Assembly: GCF_001182785.1 (NCBI RefSeq)
Contig: NZ_CP012099.1
Span: forward strand, 550,501-614,500
Reading direction: 5' to 3'
Length of the DNA stretch: 64,000 bases
Source: Bacillus thuringiensis
GTDB lineage: Bacteria; Bacillota; Bacilli; Bacillales; Bacillaceae_G
A program made the translations under genes and the position numbers. The notes under the pieces were generated by a model, which made no database searches, had not been told where the DNA came from, and saw only the letters and a list, made by a program, of their open reading frames with translations. This document shows, one piece after another, positions 18,863 through 28,386 of the stretch. The stretch's first letter is position 1. Each line of letters begins with the position of its first letter.

Positions 18863-18882
18863 GGATAATAGTTTAGTTTGTA

Positions 18883-18977
18883 ATAAAGTGAAACTTTAAT
18901 CAGTGGGGATTCTTCATCTCCCACTGATTATCAGCCCTCGCCAATCGGGCTTTTACGGCCCATTAATGTGGGATAAA
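18883..18977 (-). repeat. bcr1-type repeat, internally deleted copy
   Basis: Read on the minus strand it starts TTTATCCCACATTAATGGGC, continues CGTAAAAGCCCGATTGG and ends GTTTCACTTTAT. It keeps both TTTAT ends and the 3' hairpin but lacks the internal CCCACC...GGTGGG hairpin found in full copies, so it is a 95-bp deletion derivative. Confidence 0.78.
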
Positions 18978-19045
18978 TATGATTCGGGATTGCGATTCTG
19001 AACTTTCTGTCGTTTTGAACTATAATTAGAAAGAGGGGGGATAAT

Positions 19046-19750
19046 ATGAAAAGAATTCTTGTTATTAGTGATATTCATGGAGAGATAGAAAAGTTCGAAC
19101 AGTTATTGGAAGAAGCTCAATATGATGCGAAACAGGATCAATTAATCTTACTGGGAGATTATGTAGATCGTGGTCCAAATGCGCGTGCTGTAATTGAAAA
19201 GGTAAGAGAATTGAAAGAAGAGGGAGCACTCATTTTAAAAGGAAATCATGAAGATATGATGATTAAAGCGTTAACGACAAATGAGGAACGTTCATGGAAC
19301 CATTGGGTAAAAAGAAATGGTGGAGATAAGACATTATATAGCTATGGATTTGTAGAAGAAGATATTGCGGTTAATGAGAAAGACTTCTCAAAACCGATTT
19401 TACAATCTCGTGTATTAGAGGAACATATAAAGTTTATTCAAGAATTAGATCATTACATTGAAACAGAAGAGTATATATTTGTACATGCTGGGGTTGAGCC
19501 GATGAAACGAGTTTCTGAATCTGAACCATATACGTTAATGTGGATCCGTAATGAATTTCATAATGGATATAGCGGTGAAAAGGTTGTTATATTTGGGCAT
19601 ACGGAAACAAAAACGCTTCATGGTAGTGAGGATTGCGGAGTGTATTTTGGTAGTAATCGTATTATTGGAATTGATGGCGGGGCTGTGTATGGTGGTCAGC
19701 TAAATTGTTTGGAGTTGCCGAGTAAAAAGGTATATGTAATAAAAAATTGA
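19046..19750 (+). CDS. Metallophosphoesterase (serine/threonine phosphatase-like)
   Basis: A 234-residue calcineurin-like phosphoesterase with all signature motifs: SDIHG (8-12), GDYVDRGPN (about 41-49), GNHED (about 72-76), a later H in FVHAGVEP, and IFGHTE near 185. The GDYVDRG/GNHE form is the PPP-type protein phosphatase or symmetrical Ap4A hydrolase group; B. subtilis PrpE is a relative. The substrate cannot be decided. It is monocistronic, with SD AGAGGGGGG and a strong terminator at its end. Confidence 0.85.
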   Translation: MKRILVISDIHGEIEKFEQLLEEAQYDAKQDQLILLGDYVDRGPNARAVIEKVRELKEEGALILKGNHEDMMIKALTTNEERSWNHWVKRNGGDKTLYSYGFVEEDIAVNEKDFSKPILQSRVLEEHIKFIQELDHYIETEEYIFVHAGVEPMKRVSESEPYTLMWIRNEFHNGYSGEKVVIFGHTETKTLHGSEDCGVYFGSNRIIGIDGGAVYGGQLNCLELPSKKVYVIKN

Positions 19751-19786
19751 AAGAGATAAGAGGAATCTTATTTCTTTCAATTTTTT
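19747..19786 (+). terminator. Intrinsic terminator
   Basis: TTGAAAGAGATAAGA and TCTTATTTCTTTCAA form a long stem overlapping the stop codon, followed by T6. Confidence 0.88.
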
Positions 19787-19819
19787 ATTAAGGTAAATTT
19801 AAGACAAAGCTTTTATAAT
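19787..19819 (+). promoter_or_regulatory. CiaR-like direct repeat and promoter of the response-regulator operon
   Basis: ATTAAG-N5-TTTAAG (19787-19803) is followed after exactly 10 bp by the -10 TATAAT (19814-19819). This matches the streptococcal CiaR pattern NTTAAG-N5-WTTAAG-N10-TATAAT and implies autoregulation. A second site with the same geometry is at 21919-21951. Confidence 0.6.
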
Positions 19820-19962
19820 AAAACTTCAAAATTTTATATAAAGCAAAACTTCAGAAGAAAATAGTTGAAAATGAAATTACGTAATGTAACTACATTCTTT
19901 TGTTACGAAGAGAAGAAACGTAATAATAAATAGAATTGAACTATATGATGGAAGGTGACAGT

Positions 19963-20634
19963 ATGCGCTTACTTGTAGTAGAAGATAATGCTTCGTTACT
20001 AGAGTCTATCGTACAAATTTTGCGTGATGAATTTGAAGTAGATACAGCAATAAATGGAGAAGATGGATTGTTTTTAGCGCTTCAAAATATATATGATGCA
20101 ATTTTGCTGGATGTGATGATGCCAGGGATGGACGGATTTGAAGTAATTCAAAAAATACGTGATGAAAAGATTGAAACACCAGTCCTGTTTTTGACAGCGA
20201 GAGATTCTTTAGAAGATCGGGTGAAGGGATTGGACTTTGGTGGAGATGACTATATCGTTAAGCCATTTCAGGCTCCCGAATTAAAAGCGAGAATTCGCGC
20301 TTTACTACGCAGAAGTGGTAGTTTAACAACGCAGCAAACGATTCGTTATAAAGGGATTGAATTGTTCGGAAAAGATAAAGACGTTCAAGTAGATGGAAAA
20401 AGTATTAAGTTGACATTGAAACAATATGAGCTACTAGAGTACCTCATTCAAAATAGCGGGAAGATTTTAATGCGTGAACAAATTTTTGATCGTGTTTGGG
20501 GATTTGATTCAGATACGACAGTAGCGATTGTAGAAGTGTATGTGCATCATTTACGTAAAAAATTAGAACCATTCGGTTATCAGAAAGATATTCAAACCGT
20601 TCGAGGTATTGGATATATATTAAAAGAACAATGA
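19963..20634 (+). CDS. OmpR-family response regulator, CiaR-like
   Basis: A 223-residue regulator: receiver domain (VVEDN at the start, phospho-acceptor Asp in ILLDVMMPGMDG near 51, Lys in VKPF near 101) and a C-terminal winged helix (about 125-220, TLKQYELLEYL...VEVYVHHLRKKL). Start: ATG 19963 with GAAGGTG SD; a further upstream frame start at 19936 adds nine unconserved-looking residues. It overlaps its kinase by 4 bp (ATGA). The CiaR-like repeats at its own promoter and at the 22117 gene suggest the regulon; CiaR assignment is by DNA site and sequence type, not proven. Confidence 0.88.
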   Translation: MRLLVVEDNASLLESIVQILRDEFEVDTAINGEDGLFLALQNIYDAILLDVMMPGMDGFEVIQKIRDEKIETPVLFLTARDSLEDRVKGLDFGGDDYIVKPFQAPELKARIRALLRRSGSLTTQQTIRYKGIELFGKDKDVQVDGKSIKLTLKQYELLEYLIQNSGKILMREQIFDRVWGFDSDTTVAIVEVYVHHLRKKLEPFGYQKDIQTVRGIGYILKEQ

Positions 20635-21881
20635 AAAAGGGAAGTATGTTTCAAAAGACACGCATTCGTTTGACTATAGTGAATTCATTAGTATTTATCC
20701 TATTAATAGGTATATTAGGTAGTATTATTTATTCATATACATATAAGCGTATTTATAATGAAGTGGATCAATCTATAAAAATGTTGGCTCAGTATAGAGA
20801 AAAATTAGATGTTAAAATACCACCAAGAAAACGCATGGAGAATATCCAAATTGGAGATCCGCGAGTAACTAGAATAACTTGGAATGGAAAAATAGTGAAA
20901 ATAGAGGGCGATAACCGTAAATTCCGTTCTATTTTTGAAGAGAATTTGGAAAAGTTTTCTCCAAAAAATTTAGAGGAGTTACAAGATATTGAAGTACAAG
21001 GACGATATTTTAGAGTATTTTCGCTTCAAAAAGATGGAGAAATAGTTCAAATCGTGCGAGATATAACAGCGGAAGAAAGAATGTTAAATACTTTATTTTT
21101 AATCCTTGTTATAGGTTGTAGCATAGGAAGCCTCTGTGCGATAGGTATCGGCTTTTTCCTAGCTGGTAGAGCACTCGTACCTATTCAAAATTCATGGGAG
21201 AAACAGCAGCAATTCGTTTCTGATGCATCACATGAACTCAGGACACCACTTGCAGTTATTCAATCAAAAACGGATGTTTTATTCCAGTCACCATCCGCTA
21301 CGATAGAAGAAAAAGCGATGGATATTTCTACAATTTCAAAAGAATGTAGGCGGTTATCGAAACTCGTTAGTAATTTATTATTGCTAGCACGTTCTGATTC
21401 TAATCAAATTGAGATGGATAAGAAAACATTTGAACTTGATAAATTGTTAGAAGAAATAGTAGCCCCATATAAAGAGATTGCTTCTTATCAAGAAAAAGAG
21501 ATGTTACTAAAAGTAGAAAGTGACGTATCTTTTATGGGGGATAGAGAGCGGATTCATCAAATGATGGTCATACTGTTAGATAATGCGATGAAGTATACAA
21601 ACGAAGGCGGGCATATTCAAATTGATTGCACGCAAACGAGTAGTGCAATTCGTATACAGGTGAAGGATAACGGGATAGGAGTGAAAGAAGAAGATATTCC
21701 GAAATTATTTGATCGTTTTTATCAAGGGGATAAAGCAAGAAGTACGTCAGAAGGAGCTGGATTAGGTCTTTCAATCGCAAATTGGATTGTAGAAAAGCAT
21801 TATGGAAAAATATCAGTAGAGAGCAAATGGGGAGATGGCACTTGCTTTGAAGTGATATTCCCTAAAAATCAAAGAATATAA
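20631..21881 (+). CDS. Sensor histidine kinase, CiaH-like
   Basis: A 416-residue kinase: TM1 (about 15-37), an extracellular region of about 115 residues, TM2 (about 155-178), a short juxtamembrane segment, HisKA with FVSDASHELRTPLAVIQSK (His near 202) and HATPase_c with N box (LLDNAMKYT), G1 (DNGIGVKEEDI) and G2 (GAGLGLSIANWI). It is the EnvZ-type class that phosphorylates OmpR-type regulators. The stimulus is unknown. It overlaps the regulator start-to-stop and is followed by a terminator. It is not the short intramembrane BceS type. Confidence 0.88.
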   Translation: MKKGSMFQKTRIRLTIVNSLVFILLIGILGSIIYSYTYKRIYNEVDQSIKMLAQYREKLDVKIPPRKRMENIQIGDPRVTRITWNGKIVKIEGDNRKFRSIFEENLEKFSPKNLEELQDIEVQGRYFRVFSLQKDGEIVQIVRDITAEERMLNTLFLILVIGCSIGSLCAIGIGFFLAGRALVPIQNSWEKQQQFVSDASHELRTPLAVIQSKTDVLFQSPSATIEEKAMDISTISKECRRLSKLVSNLLLLARSDSNQIEMDKKTFELDKLLEEIVAPYKEIASYQEKEMLLKVESDVSFMGDRERIHQMMVILLDNAMKYTNEGGHIQIDCTQTSSAIRIQVKDNGIGVKEEDIPKLFDRFYQGDKARSTSEGAGLGLSIANWIVEKHYGKISVESKWGDGTCFEVIFPKNQRI

Positions 21882-21886
21882 GTAAG

Positions 21887-21921
21887 AAGACGATCTTGTT
21901 TTTACAAGGTCGTCTTTTTTT
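21887..21921 (+). terminator. Intrinsic terminator after kinase
   Basis: AAGACGATCTTGT and ACAAGGTCGTCTT form a stem with one mismatch, followed by T5. The T-run overlaps the CiaR-like box that starts at 21919. Confidence 0.85.
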
Positions 21922-21951
21922 AAGATAAAGTTAAGAAACTATTTATATTAT
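21919..21951 (+). promoter_or_regulatory. CiaR-like promoter of repeat protein/peptidase pair
   Basis: TTTAAG-N5-GTTAAG (21919-21935) followed after exactly 10 bp by TATTAT (21946-21951). Same geometry as the site upstream of the response regulator; one base of the second repeat (G instead of W) deviates from the streptococcal consensus. Confidence 0.55.
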
Positions 21952-22116
21952 GTATGGCATAAAGAAAATTCATTACGTGAAGAAGAGATTATAGAGGTGT
22001 ACGTGAGTGAATTTTATCGATCATAATGTTATTTCAAGCAGCGATGAGATGTATGTATAGTATTAAAAAAATTATGGGAATGATGGAAAAGAAAGTGTAA
22101 GAGGGAGGAATTAATT

Positions 22117-22938
22117 TTGAAAAAGAAAATGATGACGGTATTCACTATTGGAGTAATGAGTTTAAGCATATTAGGGGGTGCCTCTCCTTCTGAAACATCA
22201 AAAGGAAAGACAGATTACACACAGCGCAGTAAAGAACAATTAAACAATGGAAAGATACATGCGGTGAATACAGAAGAAAAAGCGGAGAAACTAGGTATTG
22301 AAACGGAAGGAAAAGAACAAATTACGCTAGAAAAAGAAATTCATGAAACAGAAGTAGGAAGAGAAGCAGAGCAGTTAGGCATCTCGATTGAAGGAAAAGA
22401 TGTTGGAACTCTGTCTGAAGAAATCTATGAAACAAAAGTGAAGCAAGAAGCGTTAAAGCTAGGCATATCGATAGAGAATACATCAATTGTAGATTTAATT
22501 ACTCAAATTAATACGATTAAAATTAAAGATGAAGCAGATAAATTAGGTATTGCAACAAATGGAAAAGAAATTGAAGACATCGCGGAAGAAATTTATGGGA
22601 CTAAAGTAAGAGAAGCAGCAGGGAAGTTAGACATCTCTCAAAAAGGAAAAGAAATTGAAGAGTTAGCACAAGAAGTGTACGAACAAAAAGTACAGGAAGA
22701 AGCAAAAAAATATCATATTGATTTGTACGGTAAAGATATATATCAAGTGTTAAGAGAAATTAATGAACAAAAGGTGCTACAATTGGCAGATGAGCTTAAT
22801 ATGGACAAAGCGAACATGAATATTCAAGAGCTAACAGAAAAAATAAAAAAAAATCAACCTGAGAGAGAAAAAGAACTAAATTTTGTACCAGTGATTCGAA
22901 CGGATGCTGACGCATTTTATTCTTATTTAACGAACTAA
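22117..22938 (+). CDS. Exported protein with seven 28-residue repeats
   Basis: TTG start at 22117 is set by SD GGAGG 8 bp upstream. The 273-residue product has a signal peptide (MKKKMMTVFTIGVMSLSILGGASP). From about residue 55 to 250 it is built of seven tandem repeats of exactly 28 residues with the pattern A-x-K-L-G-I-x(3)-G-K-x(4)-L-x(2)-E-I-x-E-x-K-V-x(2)-E. This helix-strand-helix pattern recalls SAP/Rho-N-like modules found in secreted Bacillus proteins; a binding role is plausible but unproven. The tail (FVPVIRTDADAFYSYLTN) is not repetitive. The C39-like gene follows closely. No Cys in the mature region and no LPXTG signal. Confidence 0.75.
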   Translation: MKKKMMTVFTIGVMSLSILGGASPSETSKGKTDYTQRSKEQLNNGKIHAVNTEEKAEKLGIETEGKEQITLEKEIHETEVGREAEQLGISIEGKDVGTLSEEIYETKVKQEALKLGISIENTSIVDLITQINTIKIKDEADKLGIATNGKEIEDIAEEIYGTKVREAAGKLDISQKGKEIEELAQEVYEQKVQEEAKKYHIDLYGKDIYQVLREINEQKVLQLADELNMDKANMNIQELTEKIKKNQPEREKELNFVPVIRTDADAFYSYLTN

Positions 22939-22951
22939 AAAGGGCGTGAGA

Positions 22952-23701
22952 GTGATACGGAGGTTTAAGTGGTATATATGTATATCATTACTAGCTATAG
23001 CGGTATGGAGTGTATATACAAATGGAATTACAAAGTATGTGGAGAAGTTGACATTCTTCAATATACAAAACGGAAAAGAATCGGAATTTAGTAACAATGA
23101 TGAAAAGGTCATTTTATCAAGTGTACCATTAATTCAGCAATTACCAGAGCTAGATAGAGGTTGTGAAGTGACAAGCTTAGCGATGATGTTACAATACGCT
23201 GGTGTTTCAGTAGATAAGATGACGTTAGCAAATGAAATAAAAAAAGTTAATTTTATAGAAGATGGTGTGCGCGGGAATCCGAATGAAGGATTTGTAGGTA
23301 ATATTTATACATTCTCTGAATCAGGATACGGTGTATATCATGGGCCACTTTTTCAGTTAGCGGAAAAATATTTACCTAATAAAGCTGTAGACTTAACAGG
23401 GAAGAATATAGAAGAAATTTATAAGAGTGTAAAAGCAGGGCAACCTGTAGTCATGATCACAAATGCAACATTTGCACCATTAGATGAAGATGAATTTACT
23501 ACATGGGAAACAAATAGTGGAGATGTTTCTATTACGTATAATGAACATTGTGTTGTACTTATTGGGTATGATCAGGAATCTGTATATATTCGAGATCCAC
23601 TTGAGGATAGCTTAGATGTAAAAGTACCGAGAGAAACCTTTGAACAGGCATGGGTACAAATGGGAAGTCAGGCAATTAGTTATGTAAAGAGCGCTAAATA
23701 A
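22952..23701 (+). CDS. Membrane-anchored C39-like cysteine peptidase
   Basis: A 250-residue protein with one N-terminal membrane segment (about 6-24) and a C39_2-type papain-like domain (about 55-245). The catalytic Cys is in DRGCEVTSLAMML and the His in YNEHCVVLIGYD, with DPL downstream as the usual Asp region. Such domains cleave peptides or remain peptidase-like. Start: GTG 22952 has AAAGGG at a good distance; GTG 22946 is too close to that SD. It lies 13 bp after the repeat protein and is presumably co-transcribed from the CiaR-like promoter. Substrate unknown; the upstream repeat protein is a natural candidate. Confidence 0.78.
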   Translation: MIRRFKWYICISLLAIAVWSVYTNGITKYVEKLTFFNIQNGKESEFSNNDEKVILSSVPLIQQLPELDRGCEVTSLAMMLQYAGVSVDKMTLANEIKKVNFIEDGVRGNPNEGFVGNIYTFSESGYGVYHGPLFQLAEKYLPNKAVDLTGKNIEEIYKSVKAGQPVVMITNATFAPLDEDEFTTWETNSGDVSITYNEHCVVLIGYDQESVYIRDPLEDSLDVKVPRETFEQAWVQMGSQAISYVKSAK

Positions 23702-23795
23702 ATTAGGACGAAGATTTTTAGTAATATGACTATAAGGTGAAGGATAAACATTTGAGGATTATAAGAGAAGTTCTATAGAGTAGACGCTGTTAAGA

Positions 23796-23842
23796 AATAA
23801 GAGAACTTTAGCATATATAATGCTAAAGTTCTCTTATTTTTA
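23796..23842 (+). terminator. Intrinsic terminator
   Basis: AATAAGAGAACTTTAGCATA pairs with its near-exact complement downstream, and TTTTT follows. Confidence 0.85.
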
Positions 23843-23982
23843 TGATTAAAATACGTATAAGGAATGAATATGCAAAAATGCATAATTGAAGAAAAAAATA
23901 CATTTTATCATTATATATTGTTTTATACATGTTAATTGTATAAAATGACACAAGTATCCACATTACATAAAGGAGGCTTATT

Positions 23983-25965
23983 ATGCAAAAAATATTTAAC
24001 TGGGTTAAATGTATGAGTATCAAGAAAAAATTAATCATTTCATTTTTTATTATTTTAACTATACCAGGAATTATTATCGGTGGTGTTTCATATCAAACTG
24101 CCAAAACAAATTTTGAACATCAAATGACAGATAAAGCAAAGGAGAATATTTCAGTTTTAAATACTGTTATTTCTCAAAATATAGAAGAGAAATTTGTTGA
24201 TGCGACGTACTTTGCAGACATCTTAACAGAGGATACATATCCAAATGGACAAGAAGAAATAGTAAGAACGAAGTTAGCACAATATATAAAGCTTCATCCA
24301 GAAGTAGAAGGTATTTATATTGGAACAGAGACGGGAAAGTTTATAAGAGAACCATTTATTCAAATGGCTGATGGGTATAATCCAACAGATAGATCTTGGT
24401 ATAAAGAAGCACATGAAAATAAAGGGAAAGTAATTGTTACTGCGCCATATCAGTCAGCATCTACAAAAAATATGGTAGTGACGATTGCGAAAGAAGTAAA
24501 AGATGGTAAAGGTGTTATAGGAATTAATTTAAACTTAGATAACATCTTAAAAATTTCCAAAATGATTAACATTGGTGAAAAAGGTTATGCAGTTATTTTA
24601 GATCAAAATAAGCAAATTGTTAGTCATCCATCTAGAAAACCAGGTGCAAAAGTTACTGATCCTTGGATTAAACCAATTTATGAAGATAAACAAGGAAATG
24701 TGTCTTATACAGAACAAGATGATAAAAAGAATTTAATCTTTGCAACAAATGAGAAAACAGGCTGGAAAGTAGTTGGAGTTATGTTCGATGAAGAAATTAC
24801 CCAAGCTGCCAATCCAGTGTTTTATAAGACTTTGATTGTCATTGCGATTGCTATTGCATTTGGTAGTGTATTAATTTATTTCATTACAAAGTCTATTACA
24901 AGGCCATTACGAAAAATAGCTGAATCGGCATATAAAATTAGTAAGGGAGATTTAACAGAGAAAATTACAATCCATTCCAAAGATGACATAGGGAAATTAG
25001 GGGATTCATTTAATGAAATGTCTACGTCTTTACAAGATGTTATTACCCAAATTAGCTTTTCAGCAGAACATGTTGCAGCATCGGCAGAAGAGTTAACAGC
25101 GAGTGTACAGCAAGCAAATGATGCGACAGACCAAATTACAATTGCAATGGAACAAGTATCAGGTGGCGCTGAATCACAAAGTCAAGGTGTTGAAGAAGGG
25201 GCGGCTACATTACAACAAGTAAATACAGCAATTCAAGATGTAACTGGCAGCGCAGAGTCAATTTCTATTTCCTCATTACATGCGCGAGAAAGAGCTGAAG
25301 AGGGAGAAGATTTAGTTGAACAAACCGCAAAACAAATGCAATCTATTTCTAAATCGGTATCCGAGTCAGATGCTATTATTAAACTTCTTGATGAGAAATC
25401 AAAGCAGGTAGGAGCTATTTCTGAAGCAATTCAAAACATCGCTACTCAAACGAACTTATTAGCTTTGAATGCGGCTATTGAAGCAGCAAGAGCAGGTGAA
25501 CAGGGACGAGGATTTGCTATTGTAGCAGATGAGGTTAGAAAATTAGCAGAGCAATCAGGAGAGTCATCTGGAGAGATTGCAAATTTAATTGCAGAAATTA
25601 AGGCGGATATTGAACATACTGTTAAGGCAATGGATAATGTGAATGGAGAAGTCCAAGAAGGCCTTGATGTTGTAACAAAAACGAAAGTAAGTTTTACGGA
25701 AATTTTAAGTTCTACTACACATATTGTTTCTCAAGTTAATCAAATGGTAGAAACAACGAAGAGAATTGCTGGAGATGCAAATGAAGTGACAAATGCTATT
25801 GATGAAATTGCAGCTGCTGCAGAAGAAAATACAGCTAGTATGCAAAGTGTTGCAGCTTCAACAGAAGAACAGGTTAATTCCATGGAAGAAATTAGTTCAG
25901 CTTCGCAAAACTTAGCTGAGATGGCAGAAGAACTACAAGCGATGACTAGTAAATTTAAAGTATAA
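23983..25965 (+). CDS. Methyl-accepting chemotaxis protein, dCache sensor (paralogue)
   Basis: A 660-residue chemoreceptor with the same layout as the one at 4370-6346: TM1 about 17-37, dCache ([20 protein letters not shown]), TM2 about 283-303, HAMP, and a signalling hairpin tip [20 protein letters not shown] near 500-520. Most divergence between the two is in the sensor region, as expected for receptors with different ligands. Its position before the MalK/MalR-like genes and MaeN suggests malate or a related C4 acid as ligand; this is inference. SD AAAGGAGG. Confidence 0.93.
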   Translation: MQKIFNWVKCMSIKKKLIISFFIILTIPGIIIGGVSYQTAKTNFEHQMTDKAKENISVLNTVISQNIEEKFVDATYFADILTEDTYPNGQEEIVRTKLAQYIKLHPEVEGIYIGTETGKFIREPFIQMADGYNPTDRSWYKEAHENKGKVIVTAPYQSASTKNMVVTIAKEVKDGKGVIGINLNLDNILKISKMINIGEKGYAVILDQNKQIVSHPSRKPGAKVTDPWIKPIYEDKQGNVSYTEQDDKKNLIFATNEKTGWKVVGVMFDEEITQAANPVFYKTLIVIAIAIAFGSVLIYFITKSITRPLRKIAESAYKISKGDLTEKITIHSKDDIGKLGDSFNEMSTSLQDVITQISFSAEHVAASAEELTASVQQANDATDQITIAMEQVSGGAESQSQGVEEGAATLQQVNTAIQDVTGSAESISISSLHARERAEEGEDLVEQTAKQMQSISKSVSESDAIIKLLDEKSKQVGAISEAIQNIATQTNLLALNAAIEAARAGEQGRGFAIVADEVRKLAEQSGESSGEIANLIAEIKADIEHTVKAMDNVNGEVQEGLDVVTKTKVSFTEILSSTTHIVSQVNQMVETTKRIAGDANEVTNAIDEIAAAAEENTASMQSVAASTEEQVNSMEEISSASQNLAEMAEELQAMTSKFKV

Positions 25966-25974
25966 TAACAGCAG

Positions 25975-26013
25975 ATAAGTAAGGTGAAAATAATATCACC
26001 TTACTTATTTTTC
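25975..26013 (+). terminator. Intrinsic terminator between chemoreceptor and kinase
   Basis: ATAAGTAAGGTGA pairs with TCACCTTACTTAT, followed by T5. It overlaps the first in-frame GTG of the following frame, so that start is not used. Confidence 0.85.
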
Positions 26014-26043
26014 TATTCAGCAATTAGGGGAGTCATTAATGGG

Positions 26044-27648
26044 ATGAAAAAAAGAAAAAGACTATGGAATTTATGGAAAACGATTACATTGTTAGTTTGT
26101 ACAGTTGTAATTTTTTCTTTACTTGTGACAGATATATTAATTAGTCATAATGTGGAACGGACGACGGAGGATAGCCAAGCAGAGAAAGCAAAAACAATTG
26201 CACACATTGTGGCGAATGATTCGATTGTAATAGATGGTCTGGTTGGGAAAGCAGATACCTCTGCAATCCAAACGTATACAAATAGGATATTAAAAAACAC
26301 AGGTGTTCAATTTATTGTAGTTATGGACATGGATGGAATAAGAAAATCTCATCCCGATCCTCAAAAAATAGGTCATCATTTTATTGGCGGGGATGAAGGG
26401 CCTGTATTGAAAGGAAAAGAACATGTATCGTTAGCAGAAGGAACTTTAGGTATTTCCATGCGCGTGTTTGTACCAATATTTTCTGAAACAGGTGAACAAC
26501 TTGGAGCAGTGGCCGTTGGTATTTCAGCAGATAATGTAAAAGAGAGAGTTAGGGAAAGTAGATATATCATTTATATTGGTGTCGGAGTTGGCGTGTTAGT
26601 CGGGATTGTAGGAGCAATATTACTAGCTAGACATATAAAGAAAAGTTTATTCGGTCTTGAGCCGCACAGGATAGCAAAAATTCTTGAAGAAAGAAATACG
26701 ATGCTACAATCTGTAAAGGAAGGTATCATTGCTGTCGATAAAGAGGCTAGAGTAACGCTAATTAATAATGAAGCGAAACGTCTATTTAAAAAAAGCGGAC
26801 TTGAAGAAGATTTTATCGGTAAAGATGTTGAGTTATATATGCCAAATTCACGTATAAAAGAAGTATTGCAAACGGGAGAAGTACAATTAAACGAAGAACA
26901 AAATATTTACGGAATTACGATTGTGACGAATCGAGTTCCTTTATATGTAAAAGGAGAAATAGTTGGTGCAATTGCAACATTTCGTGATAAAACAGAGATT
27001 AGAAAACTAGCAGAGGAACTAACTGGTATTAGACTATATGCAGAAGCATTACGGGCACAATCTCATGAGTTTATGAATAAGATGCATGTCGTATTAGGGC
27101 TTACACATATGAAACAGTATGAAGAATTACAGAAGTATATAAGCGGCATGGTATCAGAGCATCAATATGAAATTGGTGGAGTTATGAAAAGAATAAAAAG
27201 TCCAGTATTTGCTGGTTTTTTACTCGGTAAGCTCAGCTATGCTAGAGAGAAAAATATAAAATTAATTATAAGTGAAGATTCTTATATGCCGGAAATAGAT
27301 GATGAAAGTATTACTCATGAACTTATTACGATTGTCGGAAATTTAATTGATAATGCATTAGAGGCAGTGACGAATTGTGAAAAGAAGCGAGTTGAAGTTG
27401 AGATACAACATGGGGATATATTAACTATTACAGTACAAGATACGGGAAAAGGTATACAAGAAAAAGAAATAGAGGAATTATTTACGAAAGGGTATTCCAC
27501 AAAGGGAGATAACCGCGGTTATGGTCTGTATCTTGTAAAAGAAAGTATACAGCGAATAAATGGGGAAATTCATATGCATTCATTAGTAGGAAAGGGAACA
27601 ACGATAACGATTGAAATACCTAAAGGTAGGGATGAGAGGCAAATATGA
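26044..27648 (+). CDS. malK: Sensor histidine kinase, DcuS/CitA family (MalK-like)
   Basis: A 534-residue kinase: TM1 (about 13-33), PDC/Cache sensor (about 40-165; GGDEGPVLKGKEHVSLAEGTLG parallels the CitS-like kinase), TM2 (about 175-195), PAS (about 210-315), H-box RAQSHEFMNKMHVVLGL (His near 340), HATPase (NLIDNALEAVTNC; DNRGYGLYLVKES). It resembles B. subtilis YufL/MalK, which senses malate. ATG 26044 was chosen because an earlier in-frame start lies inside a terminator; the SD (GGGGAG) is 13 bp away, rather far, so the start is the least certain part. It overlaps the regulator by 4 bp. Confidence 0.85.
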   Translation: MKKRKRLWNLWKTITLLVCTVVIFSLLVTDILISHNVERTTEDSQAEKAKTIAHIVANDSIVIDGLVGKADTSAIQTYTNRILKNTGVQFIVVMDMDGIRKSHPDPQKIGHHFIGGDEGPVLKGKEHVSLAEGTLGISMRVFVPIFSETGEQLGAVAVGISADNVKERVRESRYIIYIGVGVGVLVGIVGAILLARHIKKSLFGLEPHRIAKILEERNTMLQSVKEGIIAVDKEARVTLINNEAKRLFKKSGLEEDFIGKDVELYMPNSRIKEVLQTGEVQLNEEQNIYGITIVTNRVPLYVKGEIVGAIATFRDKTEIRKLAEELTGIRLYAEALRAQSHEFMNKMHVVLGLTHMKQYEELQKYISGMVSEHQYEIGGVMKRIKSPVFAGFLLGKLSYAREKNIKLIISEDSYMPEIDDESITHELITIVGNLIDNALEAVTNCEKKRVEVEIQHGDILTITVQDTGKGIQEKEIEELFTKGYSTKGDNRGYGLYLVKESIQRINGEIHMHSLVGKGTTITIEIPKGRDERQI

Positions 27649-28352
27649 TTAAAGTTTTAATTGTAGAAGATGACCCGATGGTAGCAATGTTAAATACGCA
27701 TTATTTAGAGCAAGTAGGAGGGTTTGAACTTGTTCAAGCAGTTAACTCAGTAAAGTCAGCGATAGAAGTATTAGAGAAATCACGAGTAGATTTAGTATTA
27801 CTTGATATTTTTATGCCTGAAGAGACTGGCTTTGAGCTTTTAATGTATATTCGGAACCAAGAAAAAGAAATCGATATTATGATGATTTCAGCTGTACATG
27901 ATATGGGGAGTATTAAAAAAGCATTACAATATGGCGTAGTAGATTATTTAATTAAACCATTTACATTTGAACGATTTAAAGAGGCATTAACTATATATCG
28001 AGAAAAACTTACTTTCATGAAAGAACAACAAAAAATTAGTCAATCAGAATTAGATTCGTTAATTTTACAAAAAGAAAAAAGGGAGCCTATTGTCACGAAA
28101 GAGCTTCCGAAAGGGTTAACGAAGCAAACGTTGCAATTAATTTGGCAGAAGATCGAGTCGCTGAATGGAAGAGTGTTTACAACAGATGAAATGGCACAAT
28201 TAGTTGGAATTTCAAGAGTTTCTATTCGAAAATATGTAATGTTTTTGACTGACATTGGGGTGTTAGAAAACGAAATGATGTACCAACATGTGGGAAGACC
28301 TGTAAGTAAATTAAGATGTGTTGATCAAAAGAAAATAGAGTTTTACGTATAA
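27645..28352 (+). CDS. malR: Response regulator, CitB family (MalR-like)
   Basis: A 235-residue regulator: receiver (VEDDPMVAM; phospho-acceptor Asp in LVLLDIFMPEETG near 54; Lys in IKPF near 104), linker and C-terminal HTH (about 165-215, FTTDEMAQLVGISRVSIRKYV). Partner of the kinase with overlapping genes. In B. subtilis MalR activates maeN; the co-directional transporter downstream supports the same job here. Ends at a clear terminator. Confidence 0.87.
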   Translation: MIKVLIVEDDPMVAMLNTHYLEQVGGFELVQAVNSVKSAIEVLEKSRVDLVLLDIFMPEETGFELLMYIRNQEKEIDIMMISAVHDMGSIKKALQYGVVDYLIKPFTFERFKEALTIYREKLTFMKEQQKISQSELDSLILQKEKREPIVTKELPKGLTKQTLQLIWQKIESLNGRVFTTDEMAQLVGISRVSIRKYVMFLTDIGVLENEMMYQHVGRPVSKLRCVDQKKIEFYV

Positions 28353-28386
28353 GCGACTTAGTATAAGTCGCTTATACTTTTTTTAA
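28351..28386 (+). terminator. Intrinsic terminator after malR-like gene
   Basis: AAGCGACTTA, GTA, TAAGTCGCTT: 10-bp perfect stem, then ATACTTTTTTT. Confidence 0.85.

Noticed and set aside
19877..19889. TTACGTAATGTAA upstream of the response regulator as a BceR box
   Set aside because: It is one base short of the TTACA-N4-TGTAA form and the first half lacks the final A; no matching -10.
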